DNA of 64,000 bases, taken from Trichoplax adhaerens (taxonomy: Eukaryota > Placozoa > Uniplacotomia > Trichoplacea > Trichoplacidae). The translations under genes and the position numbers were made by a program. The notes beneath the pieces are model-generated. The model saw only the letters and a program-made list of their open reading frames with translations, was not told the origin of the DNA and ran no database searches. Below are positions 1 to 13,373 of the stretch, piece after piece. The stretch's first letter is position 1, and every line of letters begins with the position of its first letter. Location: assembly GCF_000150275.1 (NCBI RefSeq), contig NW_002060945.1, positions 8,825,650 to 8,889,649 on the forward strand, written 5' to 3'.

Positions 1-62
1 TTATTAAAGTTGGCGATAAGAATGTATCTAGTAACCTCTAAAATATTTTATTTAAATTGCAG

Positions 63-3000
63 AGGTCAAAGTCCCGCTGAAGTAGAAAGAAACCTACTGG
101 CAGTAGTATCTAAATTTAGAACGTACGGGGGTGTATCTTCATCCGTTAGGGTAAGAATTTTATTTTAAAAAACACTGCCCAATTTAAATACTTCCCTTGT
201 GATAGATTCGGTTTGAATCACCGTACGAGACTAACATTGAAGTGTAATATAGGAGGCTTACGTAGGAGTGATCACTTTATGGACACTTCCCGGAGGAATA
301 GCCATCGAGCGCAAGGATAAACAACTTGAAATTTTAGGATGGTTGGTATTACTATACTATACTATAAACATATATCATCTTTTTAAATTAGCGGAATTTG
401 TAAATTATGTTATTTTTAGGACTAGTATCAAAGAATTAAGATTTAAAGGAAAGATTTTTCATGTCGTGATGGAAAAGGTAGGACTCGGAATAAATATATT
501 AGTATTAGTACACCCCTCGTATAATACGTCCTTCTAAACGTATGTGGTATACCATAACATTTCTTATAGGAACCTGGACAATACTCATGCCGGAATTTTA
601 GATTTCCTACTTATCGTGCATGTAAAGCTATCTGGAAATTGTGTATTGAATACATTGGATTCTATAGGTCCCACTATTTTCTTTCTATTTCGTTTAATCA
701 ATTTTATGTATCTATCCGATTTCCTTACTAGCGTTTATAACTAATGTATAATTTTGTTCATTTTAGAAGTAAGAAGGAAAATGCAGATCGTTCTTGGTTT
801 AATACAATTCAAAGGAAACTACGTTCTGAATCAATGTTTGAATACTGGTAAATATAACTATCGACATCTGCCTAGACATTACAAATCTTAATGCTTATTA
901 TCTGTCGTTCTAATTACGGTTTCTAGTGGTAGAAATTACGGTGAAGTATATCGGGACAAATCACTTCGGAGACCAAATAAAGCTACTGTCAATAGGTTTG
1001 TATTGCAATTGCAATTCAATGCGGTCTTAAATTTATTAAATTTTATAGCACGTGTTGATGGAATTTATGATGTTCGTCCTAGAACTCAATCATTACGGAT
1101 AAAGTCTCCAGAACAATCACCAGGTTTCAATTCTGTCTTTCCCCTATCATATATGTCATATTTGTCATCTCATTAGTTCGTGTTAAAGTATAATTCAACG
1201 TAATTATAGACGTAATGTTTTAAATTTTAATTCTTAGGCCCTAGTTCACCACGTAGCTCTCGCAGAAATTCTACCGGTGGAATCTCCAACGATACTAATG
1301 AACCATCTGGAAAATCGTCAACGAATGCCTCAAAACTTGATGGCGAATCTTTCGTAGTAAATGAAAGATAATTATTACATTTTAGAATCTTCTAACTACA
1401 AAATTTAGAAAAAGGAAATATTATTACGGGTAAAAAATAATAATTATCTGTAACGTTGCGTAATTTTTATTAAATAAGGATAATCCTACCGAGCCTAGAA
1501 ATACATGCGAGAAGTCAATTACTGAATTAAAGAAGGTACTCGATTATGTGATAAAATTTGATGCCGTTATGCTGTTAAGGCCGAATGTTAACATTATACT
1601 TTTTATGAAATAGTTAATCGAAACAAAAGAGATTTTTATTGTGTATAAGGTAAGCCTTGTGCTAACTCACTCCTCTGTTTATACACGGGTGTGCTAAATT
1701 TTCATAAATCTGATACGTTTTAGGATGTTATAACTTCAAAAGAATCTTTCACATATGTTGAAGGGCGAAAGAAAAAGAATTCACCAAAGAATAGATATAG
1801 AGATATTCTTCCATGTATATATTGAATATATGCCTGTAATATTCTCACGATTTATGTCATTATAATTTTTTACCATTTTATTCTAATATTCGAATCAGAT
1901 GATCAAACAAGGGTAATATTATCAACCCCCGCTAATGACTACATAAATGCCAGTCTAGTAAATGTAAGCATATAAAAATACACTTAAAATTAGATCCTTT
2001 CTTCTTATTCTAGTTGTTAACTATTGATAACACATAATCATGAAAATTTATTGCTTAAACTTTCGATATTCAGATGCAGATTCAATCTCTAAATATCACG
2101 AATAGTTATATATGTTCTCAAGGTCCATTAATTAATACAGTAAATGATTTCTGGCAGGTATTTCAATTCTGTTATATTTTGCTATAACGTTATTATTTTA
2201 ATATCATTTTAAAATATATATATTAAGCATTCAACACCGTGCTACCAATAATTACAATATATTGTATACTGCTTTGTTATAGATGATATGGGAGAATAAA
2301 TCTACCGTGATTGTAATGCTAACAGCACTTATGGAAAGCGGAATGGTGATAACTTTTTACTCTATCTAGCCGAGATCTTGCTTTTATGATCGTTACATTA
2401 CGATTAAACTTTATGTTCAATCAATATTTTTCTATCACATCTTACATCTTATGACAGATTTCTTTTATTATGCTCACTGATAATAGAGTAAATGTTACCA
2501 TTACTGGCCAGAAAATGGTCCACCTACTAAATACGGGAATTATAAAGTTAAATTAACTTCTGAAAGTGAGAAAACTGAATCTGTTGTCAGAGAATTTGAG
2601 CTGTCTTTAGGAAAGGTATTCATATCTTGTATGCTATTACTGTAGTATCAATTACTATACCTAGTACTGTATAAATAGTTGGTAATTCCGCTACTATTTC
2701 AATTATTAATTGGATACGTGCTTATTTTAGGAGTCGAGAATTGTTAAACAAATCCAATATATTGGCTGGCCGGACCATGGTAATCTCTTTTAAATTGGTT
2801 TTTGAAATTGAATATTCCTAACTTAATCTTACGTCGTATGTTTCTAGACGTACCTGACAGTTACGAAGATTTTATACGCTTCGTTCAATACGTCAATAGC
2901 TGTCGATCTCAGCCTGATATCCCAGTCACAGTTCATTGCAGGTAAAAATTAGCGTTCTATAACTATTACGATAGCATGAAATTCTAAGGTATTTCAATCT

Positions 3001-3307
3001 ATAAAACCGACCCACTCTATGATTAATATAGTGCTGGTGTAGGACGCAGCGGTTGCTTTATGGCTATGGAAACGGCATTTTGTAAACTAAAAGGATCTGA
3101 AGCAATAGATATTCTACAGATACTTAAAAAAATGAGAGAACAAAGAGGATTATTAATTCAGACACCGGTTAGATTGGGGATGCTTAATATGGCCAATTAT
3201 ATTATTTAATTATAACAAATGGGTTTGCTTTAATTTTTATCTCTAAATTTCAGGATCAGTTCGCATTTGTATGTAAGGCTATAGTACACGCGTATGATCG
3301 TAAGTAA
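63..3307 (+). CDS. FERM-domain protein tyrosine phosphatase, PTPN3/PTPN4-like (5' end outside window)
   Basis: Predicted cortical non-receptor tyrosine phosphatase: the FERM part binds membrane proteins and the PTP part removes phosphate from tyrosine. FERM exons read at 63-150 (begins GQSPAEVERNLL), 253-341, 420-477 (LRFKGKIFHVV) and 570-667 (CKAIWKLCIEYIGFYR). Linker exons follow at 767-847, 927-995, about 1049-1123, 1238 to about 1345, and 1479-1535. The PTP domain is at 1724-1814 (KNRYRDILP), 1899-1963, 2074-2157, 2283-2345, 2487-2615, 2731-2779, 2848-2941, 3032-3167 and 3254-3307. The WPD loop, the catalytic Cys codon (2937-2939), the signature HCSAGVGRSG and the Q-loop QTPDQF are all present, so it should be active. 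The loop reads WPDHDVP where WPDHGVP is usual. No PDZ domain is seen between FERM and PTP, unlike vertebrate PTPN3/4. Reading phase between the exons ending at 995 and starting near 1049 is not reconciled. Confidence 0.9.
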
Positions 3308-6300
3308 TTTCTATTTATACGCTCATCGGGCAATTACGTAAAAAAATTTCAAAAATTTACTATCGTACAATAATAGCTGGAATAAGTCAATACATGGTTT
3401 ATAGATTGTGGTATTTTAAAAATGAATCTTTTTCATTTCAAAGTTTACAATCAGAAATCTGTTAGGTATTGAAGTATTCTGATTGCTTTCTTAGTTCTAA
3501 CATTCAGTTACTGTTAACAATTATAATGATTTGCATCAGATATTGCAAATATGGAAGGAAGTTTTTAGTTCATAGTAGGTTAATTTAGGTACCAGTTATT
3601 AATATAGTTCTATTTTATTTGTAATCTTTTATAAAAGTATATAAGCTGAAACTGACCTTTTAAAGTAAATCCTTTAATGATAATTAACAGGGAAATGACT
3701 ATCTTCTTAGGCAAAAGGCATACTTCAATATACAGTATACATACGTCAGTAACGGCACACCTGTGATGAAATCTAAATACGTATAATTGATTTTTATTGA
3801 TTTATAGATTCTTTATACTTAAATGATGATAATAATGCAAGCAAATCCTCGTAGGCTATGGCAGTATCCAGGCTTTTGGAGATTTAAAGAATTGGTGAAA
3901 GTCAGATAGCATTTTACATTAGATTCCCGCAGGATTATTTCTTCAACGTTACGTTCTGATTATAATAGACTTGCTTCCTAATACTTTTATTAACTAAATT
4001 AATTTTCGTAAATTGTAACTAAAATCTAACTAAACTCAAACTCTCGACGTCTTTATTATGATCTATAGATTTATTGTACGTGTACATGGTGTAATGATTG
4101 TAAGATTTATGATGTACGATATTGAATTTTTGAGGTAATATCGTTTTACTTGATCTATATTCATGTATAGATGCTCATGAACTTGTATCCAACATAAGTA
4201 ATTGTGTAAAGTGTCTTAACTTTGAGACAACTGGAATTATTACGTAATTTAACTTTTCCGAGCTGGAATTAATTTTTTAACTGATGTAAATATAAGTCGT
4301 CGAAATTTTAATAATAATTATATAATAAGTATCAATTTTGTATTACAAATTGTTTATCTTATTCGTTACTGGATTGAAGTTTTTATGAAATTTAATAATT
4401 TAATTTCGAATTAAATATCTCAGTCATCTGTTTTAGGATATACTTTTATCACAACGCTATTATTCTTCACGTCAATTCATAGGATGATTTTTAAAACAAA
4501 ATTTTAATGGTGTAATAATTAATTTGACCTGAATTTCGAATAAATTGTATAAAAAGTGGACAGAACCCTATCTTGGTAGTTCATACTCCTCATTATGGCT
4601 TTACAGGATGTTCTCGCGACTTAGAATTTCTTTCTCAAAATACCTACTTGTTACCATTAAGGATCTAAGATTGTAAATCGTTTATCATACGTAGTAACAT
4701 TTACATCTATTGAATTACCAGCTCTTTACTTTCATAGTAAGGCTCTAACTAGGAAGTTATGACGAAATTGTATTATATAAAAATATCATTAAACGTAAAA
4801 TCTGCAAAAACGTCATAAAATATGAATAAATTAATACTACCCGTGGAAACTGTTGGGCGACATTAAAAGCTTTAATAAAAATATGTATAGTACCATATAC
4901 TATATTTCAATGAAGAATATTAGTCGAAATTATTAAACACCTTTGAGTCTGGAAATATTAGTAACTCAGTAATTTATTCATTATATACGTCTAAGGTTTG
5001 CAAACTATCCCTTACTATTTTACTCTAAAAGGCTAATTCCATTAGCAAATATGCCGTACATATGCACTGAAAGAAATATTGCTATCCAAGATTAAAGGTA
5101 TTATTTAGAGGAGAAGCCCACTACTTTTCCAAATATAACCATCAGAAATGATCTTTTTAGTATTTGCAGTAAGCCTATTGGATTTAATTTGTCTGCTTTT
5201 ACTAGCGTTCTAACTGGGAAAAGTACATAAATAGTTTTAAAAACGATAAAATTACATATGCCATTAGATATACAGTACGGCATGTTTTATTGTCAAGACT
5301 TTGCGTAAGATTATTAGTAAATCTACGTGTGTTCTTGAAAGGTATATTAGATTACGTTCATTGTTTCAAAATTTGGATGTACCCGTATGCGTATTCCGTG
5401 TATAAACAAGATATGATTCTACATATGTTGAACCGATATAATTTTACTAGAAATTAGCCCTTTCACATAAGAGACTAAAACTGTGATAGCTAATCATAAT
5501 CAGTAATTGCTTCTTTCATGGTTTAAAATTTCATGAACTCTAATGGCAAACACTATTAAAGCATTTATTTTATATCTTTGCCAATAGCGATTATTTTTCA
5601 ATGGGCAACAATAAAATAAAGGATCTAGGTAACAAAAAAATATTACAAGTTAGCCTAACAAGCATGTATTAAGCTTGATTACTACCGTAGTAATAATGCT
5701 ATTGGCCTCTACGAGAAAATAGGTATCGACTTCTTGTTTAATAGTTACAAGAAAGTAATATAACCATTTAAATCTAAAACTATAGAGACTACTATTACAA
5801 ATTCAATTTATTCAAAATATTACAATATAAAAGAAAAAACGGAGATCAATAGTTGGTATGCGAAGTCACATCAGCTAACATTCTCTGATATCTAAACTAT
5901 ATTCATAAAATGATAGAATTGTGGAGTAATAAATCCATTACCTGTTTATCAAAACACGAGGCTAGATATGATAGTATGAAAGAAAATCAATGCGCTAGAT
6001 GCGAAAGTTAGATCGGTTAACATTCTTGATATCTATTTAAACTATATTTATAAATGAATAGAAGTATGGCATAGAATCCACTATATATTTATCGAAATGA
6101 AAGCTCTTAATTTGCAAACAGTAAATCATTATGGTAAAGTTCCAAGAATTCTTCATCATTTATTCTCAATTAGTTGAGGACTTTATCTGTTAAGATAATG
6201 ACAGAATAAGGCAGAAATATAGATGTTATAATCTGTGGCAAATTAATTTTTTAATACTAAACGATGGAATCTATGGAAATTGTCTGTATTATTGTACATT

Positions 6301-6725
6301 TCAAAAATCAACAAGTATTATTATTACATTAATGATTCAGAAATCATATCTTTTCAAAGCACGATTATACCTTATTTTACGGATTTACCATTACTTTCAA
6401 ATGCTGAAATGATGGTTTTACAGATAAACCTAAATTGTACCTGCAAGTAATATATAGTACGTGAAAATTATTCAACTCGTTGTATGGTAACAGTACTATG
6501 TAACAAGCATTAACTGTATTTTACATTTTATGTACTAGGAAACATATTTGAATACTCATTTCGATCCGTTCTATCTTATTATAAATTCAGTATATGATTG
6601 GTAGGATTTTGCTTTACAAGATAAATTACTTTACTCTTCTACTACGGCAAGATTATTACTGTATATTTACTTAGCGACATGTGAAATGTATATGAATTAA
6701 TAGATGTCATATAAGCAAGTCTTAC
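3308..6725. other. Intergenic region between two convergent phosphatase genes
   Basis: AT-rich sequence between the stop of the FERM-PTP gene and the last recognised exon of the reverse-strand PTP copy. I found no exon with family similarity on either strand. It must hold the 3' UTR of the forward gene. A last exon of the reverse gene was looked for here, specifically a sequence like the QFAFVCKAI exon of its paralog, and was not found. Confidence 0.5.
5860..6115. repeat. Diverged direct duplication, period about 141 bp
   Basis: Two imperfect copies begin at about 5860 and 6001. Both share the order of the blocks GCGAA, TTAACATTCT or CTAACATTCT, GATATCTA, AAACTATATT and ATAGAA. The copies carry many substitutions and small indels, so this looks like an old local duplication in non-coding DNA. 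Confidence 0.55.
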
Positions 6726-8484
6726 TGGATTCTGGACTAATAATCCTCGTTGATCTCTCATCTCTTTAATGATTGCTATTATGTCTACTTTTTCAGAATA
6801 TCTAAGTTTATCTAAAGCTGTTTCAATAGCCACAAAGCAACCAGTACGTCCAACGCCAGCACTAGAGTGGATGGGGAGATCATTAATGAATTTGTAATAA
6901 TTTTACTTATCAAAGGGATTGTTATTTATCCATAGCTATTTATATATATATATATAAATATATATGCCTAGTTCGCGCTAGTAGAATTACCTGCAATGTA
7001 CAAGAGTAGGATAAGCGGGAGTATAGCGACTCATGCCGACGAACTTGACGAAATTATAAAATCCATTATCATCATCTGGAACTCCTATTGATATCAGGAA
7101 ATAGTAGGGCTAGTTATAAAGACTAATCGTGACAAAAAATATATTTAATATAAGCAACATTGCTACCATGATCAGGCCATTTCTTGTATTGAAAATGATG
7201 AATAACTCTAGTTTCCTAATTGGATGAATTTGAATTTAATATGCAAGCTAGATTAAAGGTATCCAATTTTCTGATTTACCTTTGAATCGGTTAATATGAT
7301 GTTTCTAAAAAAATAATGTTCTTCAACTGTTTCAGAGCAGTAGTGAACTTGTAAGTTTTTGAATTGCATTTGCTTGTTTTCATCTGGCCAATACTTGTAG
7401 CATTTATTCTGTATGATTATAGATTATACTATATCTACTTCTAATTCACTATAAAATTATCCCTACTTAGTCAATTACGATAGTAAGGATTATGATGAAA
7501 TAGAAATATTATAAAATTTATCATTGAAATACCACTCCATTTTCCACCAAAGAGGTTAACATTACAATGTCTAAACATTTTTGTTCCCAGATCATCTATA
7601 AATTAAAAAAAATTATATAAAACTTTATTTACAGTCTATCAATAAATCGAGTAGTTACCAGACTTGCAATTTGACTTCGAAAATAGGTAGTACGCATCGC
7701 TGTCTAATTGATAATGCAAACCAAAATTACCTGCCAAAATTCTGCTGCAGTATTAGCTAATGGACCTTGAGCACAAATATATCTATTGATAATTTCTGAC
7801 TTAGAAATATTCATCTTTAAAATTTAAATTTAGTTCACCAGAGAGCATAAGGCAAGAGAATAAGCGATCGATTAGTATTCTATCGAATTGAAAAAAGACC
7901 AAAGCTAAAATCGAAATTACTATATACTATAAGAATACTCGTACGCGAAAAAATAATTCTCACACTAGCAGTAAAATTACGACTGGTATAATACATGATG
8001 GATGATACATGATTTAAAATATATTACCATCAATATATTTGAATCCTCTTTTTAATTGAAATATTCTTTCTTTAATATTGATTTAAATGATTTACGAGTC
8101 TAAGATCGTCAAATTTAAAATGATGAAAATAACTTACGTCAACATAACTAGCGTTGATATAATCTAATCTTTGTGACTTTAATTTTACCCTTGTTTCGTC
8201 ATCTGAATATCGATCAATTAAAAATATACAATCCATTACAATCTTTCAAATATAAATTTATGTATTTAAACACGATAGCTTTAGTTGGTAGATCAATTTA
8301 AACCAGTTTAAGTAATTCATGGTACATTAACGGAATACATTAATAGCTATTGGTTAAGTTAAGCCACCGCGTAGGAATAAACGATCAATTTACATGGTAG
8401 AATATCATTGTATCTATTTTTCTCTCGGTTATTCTCCTTTCGTCCTTCTGTGCAAATATAGCACTTATTATGTGAGGGTAGATT
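6726..8484 (-). CDS. Second tyrosine phosphatase domain, inverted paralog of the forward FERM-PTP (both ends unresolved)
   Basis: Eight exons on the reverse strand give an almost complete classical PTP domain: 8394-8484 (KNRYNDILP), 8138-8202 (DYINASYVD), 7731-7814 (YICAQGPLANTAAEFWQ), 7533-7595, 7280-7408 (KCYKYWPDE), 7167-7215 (KKWPDH), 6991-7084 and 6726-6861. The catalytic Cys codon is at 6993-6995, joining across an intron to give HCSAGVGRTG. The WPDHGVP loop is canonical, so the enzyme could be active. Exon lengths (91, 65, 84, 63, 129, 49, 94 and 136 bases) are identical to the forward paralog, with matching phases, while the protein has diverged clearly. No FERM exons were found upstream. 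The final Q-loop exon was not found, and the preceding exon ends QNP rather than QTP. It may be a free-standing PTP, a gene with a distant 5' part, or a gene decaying at its 3' end. Open frames in all eight exons favour a gene under constraint. Confidence 0.78.
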
Positions 8485-11340
8485 CTGACGTAAAGATAAA
8501 AAATAATTTAGAGGAACGAAATTAACTCGAAGGCTATTGTTTACTACGATAAAGTTTTACAATACTAAATATTTAGATAATAGAAGAGTATATAAGTAAT
8601 CGATCCACATATGGTTATTTGTTTTCACTTTGCATTAGAAAACTGTGACTAAGGATATATATTAAGACAGCTTAATTAGTACTAACTGATACTGAAGACC
8701 TTTACTAGCCGTCAGTGTACGCTAATAGATGGAATATAATACTTTCTGAGCGAGGTTAACTACAATACTTACACGATATATATTGACTGCTTCTGTATCT
8801 TTCATGAGCTGCATATGCGAAAGATTCAAGACGACAGCAATCAATTAGTAGTTTGTTACAGCTCATGTACGGAAGGAAGACACCATGTAAAAGTTATGTC
8901 ATAAACTATTGATGTTGCGGTGTATTTAAGAGTAGTTGCTATAAGATTTTATATAATGCTATCATGATATCGATTCTATCGTGGGATTATAACCCGCCCG
9001 ATTAGATACATGTATACTATTGGTACTCAACTTAAAGATTCATTGCTTCTTTCAATCCAACCCTGGAGTTTAATATTAACTACGTCTCTCATGGCAATGA
9101 TGTTTTTAATAAGCTATGAAGTATAAGAACTAATGTCGATACAGGAATTGTGAGTATACAAGCAAAACTGGGATACAGAAGATCTATGTTCTGCTTTATA
9201 ATTAATGATCTTGTGATTTCAAACGAGGATTTGTTGATGTTGACTCGCGCTGACATTACAAATAGAAAGGCAGAATTTATAACGATAAAATGCAAAAACG
9301 GTACTCTAGTATATCAAAGTTGACCAGCTTATGGCATTTAGAGGACTAAATGCTATCCAGAATCAAAATTAATGTGATATCTCGACATGTGATCAAAATA
9401 TTACTCTCTCGATAAAGGAATAGAAATACTTTGTAAGATGTCATTTTTGAATGAGCTAAGCCTTCAAATAGAACAAAAGCAACTTTAAACTTGAATTTAT
9501 TATCGTATAGGACACTAAGATTATATTAACAAAGCGACTACAGAAAAGTAAACTGGTGATCAACTGTAATATTCAGATGGATGAAAGTAAGTCATTAAAT
9601 CTATCAAAGTGTTTGATATTCTGATATATAAAGAAGAATCCCTATTGCTCGATATACATACATTTAGAACTGGAACTCAAAACGACGAAGTAAAAACAAT
9701 TTTAAGCCTTAATATATCATTGGTTAACTGGCCACTGATCAGATTAACTAATACATATCTTAATATGCCTACAACCATGATTATTAGTATACGTATGCGT
9801 ATAATAAGTTAACATTAATATGAAAATTGTACGTCAAGGTAGCATAACTGAAGATTTATATATATACTATATGAAAGTAAGTTATTCCAATGAAATTGGT
9901 AAATAGATATCGAACGATGCAGAGTAGATCTTATGAGCATACGGGTCAATTAGGTTAATATTGATATAGAAATTGCTCATCAGGATGATCGCATGAAAGG
10001 TGTATGTTCTTATATTCCGAATTGCTTTATTTATATTCGCATAAATGAAGTCTATATTTTAAATGATAATTAAGTGATATCTTACCAGTTTAAGCCGATG
10101 GATAGATAATGCAGCCTCGGATGAATGGTCGATAGTCGTTGCTAAAGCTCGGCTCATTTTTAGTCTAGCTTATACAATATTGATTGAAATCTTCTCTATC
10201 TGCTGAAAGACATAAATGAAAAGGATAACATGACAAAATGATCAATGCAGTAGAGTGATGAACTAGCTTCTATAAAGTGACCATCAAAGGTTCTTGCATT
10301 TAATGGTAAAATGGCAAAATTCGTGAATTTATATCCACATTTCTATTAAGGGAGAAAAATTTTAAGCTATTTATCTATTTTAATCATTACATTATCATTT
10401 TATGATTAAGCTGAAAGCTATAGTTGGTAAGCATGTAATTAAAGGTAATCATTTTTCAGAACATATTTTATAACAGCTTTTTTGGATCGGAATTAGACTA
10501 TAGGAGAAAAAGAATACAATGCGGTAGGGCAACTAATACTTATAATGAGTAATTTTATCATTAATCGTAGAATACCGCTACGATCTAGCATCAGTTTTGC
10601 TATTACAAGGAGTGCTTGTAAACTAAATGATCATCTGCCGATTTAGCACTGATAACTCCAATAGTAATCAATAAATAGGCTGCTCATTACCGTGCAGGTA
10701 TTGGATTTTATCCTGCTACATGTGCCGTGCAAAAAATTAAACTTAAACAAAAAATTGATTATGAGATTGTGAGTAGGAATTAGTTAATTCATAAATTACG
10801 GCAGCAAATTAAAATAGTTGATTTTCAATGGTAAGAAATGGTGACAAATTTCCATTTACTATCTAAGTGGCCTTACGCTGATTAATTGTAGCCAATGTTG
10901 TCCCAGTATAGTACAGTTTAGTTATGAAATATCAGGGCCATTAAATTTCTTTGTAAGCACTTTCTATATACACCAATTTGATATGGAGATCAAGAGAAAT
11001 GTATTTCTGAGAAGCCCCCCAGTCTCTCTATACTAAAAACTTTATAAATAAATAATTAACTGCCGTATTTGCAGGTGCTTTATGTGTATTTATGCAAATG
11101 CCACACAATTAAAGTAACATTATTTTTTTTACAGTAAAGATACTTCAATGTTTCACGATTATATTGAATATAGTATTTTCTACTCAGTGCTACAAGTTGA
11201 CTGTTATTTCGATGTATTTTCCATTGCTAAAATTCGAAGAGTCTATGAGTATTATCATGCTCTTACGCTGTAGAACCTAATACTGGTATAGCGGGCATGC
11301 TTACAATATACTTTAAAGCGGTAGAACTGACTGCAGATTA

Positions 11341-11936
11341 TCAAACTATACCTCCTCTATTTTTGTATTAATTCTACTGGATATTATTTGAACCCTATTT
11401 ATTTTACTGTATTTTGGTTGGTGATTGGACTGTTTGTACTGAGCTTTAGTGCCTGTTTATGCCCTACGATATCACTTGATCGAAGTTGATTGGCATAGTA
11501 GAATGAAATAGGTGTTGTAAATGATGTAATCCTGCTAGAGTCAAGTTGGTGTCAAGAATTGCACCAAATGAAGTATAGAAGTGATAAAAATGGAAATGAC
11601 TATGAATAGTGACAGCTACGTCATTCCATTTTTCTTCTTGTCTATATAGAAATATTGTTATAAGTATTTAAAGTCGCTATTTAGGTAGTCTTGATGAACT
11701 ATGGCCTTTCGTGAGTCAGCATGAGTAATAAGAATGACAATTTGCTAGCCTGCTGAGCTAAGATCTTCATACTGATTAGTAACAATTTATGTCCTAAGAT
11801 ACTATAAACCAATTGGAGGTATAAACTGACAATTTAAATTGAGAATAATTAAACAAATTGACTGTCCGTAGTGGTATGTAGTACTCTATCAAACTATACC
11901 TCCTCTATTTTTGTATTAATTCTACTGGATATTATT
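11341..11936. repeat. 48-bp identical direct repeat, copies 548 bp apart
   Basis: The 48-base blocks at 11341-11388 and 11889-11936 are identical by eye, starting TCAAACTATACC and ending ATATTATT. The flanks differ. Perfect identity in otherwise diverged AT-rich DNA suggests a recent short duplication or two insertions of the same small element. Confidence 0.75.
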
Positions 11937-12545
11937 AATTAGCATGGTCAGCGTGCGATTTTTTAAAATTGACTTTTATCAGAATTGGCGTGATTTAAGT
12001 GTACCATTGGACTCAGCAGTAGGATATACTGTAAACTTCTTAAAAGAGTTGCGGTTAGAAGTACAGTATTTTGTCAGCTTAGTCATTCGGTAGATGGCAT
12101 AAAGTAGAAATTCATGTTCTAACATTGCAGGCGCAAATAGCACAACTCATTAAGAATTGATCTCCTTGAGTTTATTTTTACAATCCATAAAAGGAAATAA
12201 TTTAACTTTGTAACTGTCCAGTTTTGCTAAGATTTTCATCATTGTTAAGTCTATGCTCCATAGGATGGTACTGAGTACCGAAATTGCCGATTAATAGAAT
12301 AGATTTTGCAAGAACATTGATGATTTATGTAGAGTTCAAATAGCCTAAATTTCAGGATGTTCTCACTTGTGGAAATTTTTCATCTTGATTTCATTTTGAA
12401 TCTGTACAACAACCTCATTAAAATATTTAAAAGACTTTAAATCGATGTGTCATGCATCTCTATATATCTAAAATACAGTCGATTCATGACTCAATTTTAG
12501 AAGAATTCATTTTCCTGGTAATTTTTTATAAACCCTAAGTACACG

Positions 12546-12798
12546 ATTCTGTCATTTTGAAGAGTATTGCGCCATAGTTGGAGATTGATTACGTTTGCTA
12601 GACCTATAGCAACTGATATTACTCAATAGCAATTTAACAAGCCAATTTTATATAGCGCGGTATAACTTACATATTCCCTTAAATATTCGATTCTGGCATC
12701 TTGGAGATTAATGATATTTACTAAACCTATAATAAGTGATATTACTCAATGCCAATTCAATAATCCGATTTGATATTTCATGGTATAATTTACATTTA
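12546..12798. repeat. Diverged tandem duplication, copies about 110-127 bp
   Basis: Copies at about 12546-12672 and 12690-12798 share ATTCTG, GGAGATT, ACCTATA, TGATATTACTCAAT and GGTATAA blocks in the same order with substitutions and indels. Non-coding. Confidence 0.6.
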
Positions 12799-13332
12799 TA
12801 TGTTGCATGGTACAATATAAAACTGTGCGTAGCTAATTTTATCCAAATTTGATTATTTGACAAGTATCTTACTTGAATGATAGATCTACAGCACTTTGCA
12901 TAGTAGAGCATCAGGTGCGGTTTCATAACATAGACATTTATTTAATTGTTATGAGATTCTTTTAATCGTTGATCGCCTCATGATAGAGTGTGGTTAAAGC
13001 AACTGTGAAAAAGGTAGAGTTGGTGTTTATTTTCAATAACCCTGCAGTAGAAAATGCAGGAGTGTGTTTGTGAGTATGCCATTAATTCAAGATTATTATA
13101 AATAATCAATTACTGTATATACGCGTAAATCAATAAATAATGATCACATAGAAGCGTTTTGTAATCTTGGAAAAGATTGTTAGCTCTAGCTGCAATCGAT
13201 GAACGTGTAATAACGGAAGAAATTTTGTTTTTAATGAATGGTAATAGAAAAGATTGTCCAATCTGGTATTAGATAATTCTTGTTTAGCAGAGATGGAATC
13301 ATCTTTTGACCCTAGCCATGTTCGAGGAGGGA

Positions 13333-13373
13333 CTTGTCAATTTTTTTTACATCGGGTAAAAATAATTGACAAG
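13333..13373. repeat. Inverted repeat with 10-bp perfect arms
   Basis: The arm CTTGTCAATT at 13333-13342 pairs with AATTGACAAG at 13364-13373 across an AT-rich loop of about 21 bases. It resembles the terminal pairing of a very small element, but no flanking target duplication was identified. Confidence 0.55.

Noticed and set aside
767-847. Candidate final FERM exon for the first gene
   Set aside because: At first taken as the end of the F3 lobe, but 570-667 carries the real CKAIW..GFYR segment in the right phase; 767-847 is kept as the following linker exon.
6834-6880. Apparent loss of the catalytic Cys in the reverse phosphatase (unspliced frame reads IHSSAGVGRTG)
   Set aside because: The intron acceptor lies just before the AGVGRTG codons. 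Splicing to the exon ending at 6991 supplies HC, so the signature is HCSAGVGRTG.
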